Shown here piece by piece: positions 62,936 to 64,000 of a DNA stretch of 64,000 nucleotides. Source of the DNA: Marivita sp030148515. GTDB taxonomy: Bacteria; Pseudomonadota; Alphaproteobacteria; Rhodobacterales; Rhodobacteraceae. The notes below the pieces were generated by a model. It worked only from the letters and a program-made list of their open reading frames with translations, was not told the DNA's origin and made no database searches. The DNA is taken from positions 2,480,001 through 2,544,000 of the forward strand of contig NZ_CP180351.1 of the NCBI RefSeq assembly GCF_048006345.1. Direction: 5' to 3'. How positions within the stretch are numbered: position 1 is the first letter of the stretch; every line of letters starts with the position of its first letter. The position numbers were made by a program, and so were the translations under genes.

Positions 62936-63568
62936 ATGCAAACACCAAACCTACCTGCCATTCGCGCGCTTCGCCCCGCTTGGAACAAGGGGCGCATCGT
63001 CGGTCAGAAGCGACCCCTCAAACCGAAACACGTCTGGGCGATTAGGGTACGACTTGAACTGGCCGAGAACTATCGAGACTTGGCGCTCTTCAACTTGGCC
63101 ATCGACAGCAAACTGCGCGGCTGCGATCTGGTCAAAATGAAGGTCGTCGATGTCATGGCGTCAGGCCAGATCAAGGAGCGCGCATCGGTTCTGCAGAGCA
63201 AAACGCAGAAACCTGTACGCTTCGAAATCTCGGAAGGTACGCGGGCCTCATTGGAAAAGTGGATGCAAGAACCGCTGATGGTTGGTTCTGAATACCTTTG
63301 GCCCGGCCGATTCCATGAACGCCTACACATATCGACCCGCCAATATGCACGAATTGTCCGAGACTGGGTCACATCGATAGGATTGGAAGCAAGCGCCTAC
63401 GGCACGCACTCGATGCGTCGGACCAAGGTGACGCAAATCTACAAAAAGACAGGCAATCTGCGTGCCGTTCAGCTCCTATTGGGCCACACCAAGATGGATA
63501 GCACGGTCAGATACCTCGGCGTCGAACTTGAGGATGCTCTTGCGATTGCAGAGGCCATTGAAATCTAA
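62936..63568 (+). CDS. Tyrosine recombinase/integrase (short form)
   Basis: This 210-residue protein is the catalytic domain of a tyrosine recombinase. The R-H-R-H-Y set is visible: arginine in LRGCDLVKM near residue 63, THSMRRTKVTQ, LLLGHTK and the nucleophile tyrosine in STVRYLGVE near 197. The usual N-terminal core-binding domain is short or absent. The ATG at 62936 has GGAGG 6 bp before it. It could belong to an integrative element at the right edge, or be a stand-alone recombinase family common in alphaproteobacteria. Confidence 0.87.
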   Translation: MQTPNLPAIRALRPAWNKGRIVGQKRPLKPKHVWAIRVRLELAENYRDLALFNLAIDSKLRGCDLVKMKVVDVMASGQIKERASVLQSKTQKPVRFEISEGTRASLEKWMQEPLMVGSEYLWPGRFHERLHISTRQYARIVRDWVTSIGLEASAYGTHSMRRTKVTQIYKKTGNLRAVQLLLGHTKMDSTVRYLGVELEDALAIAEAIEI

Positions 63569-63957
63569 GAAATAGGGCCGTCTTCACGGACGGCCCAGAG
63601 CTGCCCTTTGGTAGGCTCCAAGAAGGTTGCACTGCTTCGGTCGAAGCAGTCATTCGCTGCAAGTGCAAAGTCCAAGGTCGGTCCAGCGACGCAGTGCACA
63701 AGATGGTGTTCGGACAAATCCGTTTTCGGCCAGGAGTTGACTACCAAGCAACTTAGGTTCTCATCAGCGTGCGCGAGGAAACCGATGAACTGGAAAACAA
63801 TTGCATCTTTGGAAGCTGACCGAATCTGGAAATCAGAAGCGCGGTGATCTTCTTGATATATTATTGTTGACAATCTTCAATGTGCCATCAACGATGTTCA
63901 GGAATAGACGCCATAGTCAGGTGGATCGTGATTTCTTCACCCTTGAAGCGAGAAACC
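63569..63957. other. Intergenic stretch, no supported gene
   Basis: These 389 bp include open frames on both strands, but none has a good start or recognisable motif. A stretch GGACGGCCCAGAGCTGCCC at 63588-63606 resembles the 17-bp dispersed repeat seen at 60437 and 62138. Confidence 0.4.
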
Positions 63958-64000
63958 ATGAGTGCTCAGATCGCCGCCTTGCTGCGTCGCGCGATCCTGA
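63958..64000 (+). CDS. Start of a gene cut by the window edge
   Basis: An ATG at 63958 opens a frame (MSAQIAALLRRAIL) to the window edge, with GAAGCGAG upstream as a weak ribosome binding site. Fourteen residues are too few to name a family. Confidence 0.3.
   Translation, partial: MSAQIAALLRRAIL

Noticed and set aside
63565..63873. Minus-strand 102-residue open frame beside the integrase
   Set aside because: Only a TTG start, no ribosome binding site and no recognised motif.
1..64000. CRISPR arrays, tRNA or rRNA genes
   Set aside because: No regularly spaced repeat array or recognisable structural RNA was seen on reading the window; a dedicated RNA search was not possible.

Overview
The window looks like a chromosome segment of a marine-type alphaproteobacterium of the Rhodobacteraceae (Roseobacter group). 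The evidence is GC-rich coding sequence, the gene order ihfB-lapA-trpF, a DmdA-like demethylase, many ABC and TRAP transporters, LysR regulators, and modular intergenic palindromes at gene 3' ends. The genus cannot be told from the sequence alone.

Positions 1-23.5 kb read as ordinary chromosome. A plus-strand run comes first: alpha/beta hydrolase (cut by the window edge), threonine/serine dehydratase, PcaD-like lactonase, Tet-type MFS exporter, Zn alcohol dehydrogenase, a frameshifted enolase-superfamily gene, an ArsR regulator with a BigR/SqrR-like cysteine pair, and an amidase. It is followed by an acyl-CoA synthetase, a four-gene sugar ABC importer behind a LacI-type operator-like palindrome, a glycolate/lactate-type FAD oxidase, a YedK-like SRAP protein, a flavodoxin, a periplasmic 5'-nucleotidase, pyrD, trpF, lapA, ihfB and an FAH-family enzyme.

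Positions 23.5-63.5 kb are accessory. They hold pieces of Tn7-like transposition machinery, all on the minus strand: a TniB/TnsC-type ATPase at 23.8-24.8 kb, and at 50-58.2 kb a TnsA-like nuclease, a broken TnsB/TniA-like transposase and a Lon-type AAA+ ATPase without a protease domain. The same diverged sequence, about 200 bp long and ending in a TGT terminus, lies upstream of tniB (to 25465) and upstream of tnsA (to 58900), in the same orientation. I read these as the right ends of two related Tn7-like elements. The transposase gene carries an IS3-family insertion (54780-56010, 3-bp target duplication) and a separate frameshift. An intact IS66-family element (51585-53989, perfect 15-bp ends, 8-bp target duplication) sits downstream of it.

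Between the two ends lie about 24 kb of catabolic genes. One set is a LysR regulator with a hydroxy-acid oxidase, a ThDP enzyme, a HIUase-like protein and a DmdA-like methyltransferase. Facing it is a peptide-type ABC importer with an Ldh-family dehydrogenase. Next come peptidase E, a second LysR, an MttB-like methyltransferase with a PanE-like reductase and an FAH enzyme. Last are a DadA-like oxidase, a fused TRAP permease, an Asp/Glu racemase-like protein, a TAXI binding protein and a third LysR. Together they look like uptake and demethylation or oxidation of small methylated or amino-acid-like compounds; the substrates are not determined by the sequence.

The right edge (59-64 kb) holds a truncated transposase-like zinc-ribbon protein, a decayed DUF429-like pseudogene, an aromatic amino-acid decarboxylase-like gene flanked by a 17-bp direct repeat, a P-loop kinase-like protein and a small tyrosine recombinase. 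No tRNA, rRNA or CRISPR array was recognised.
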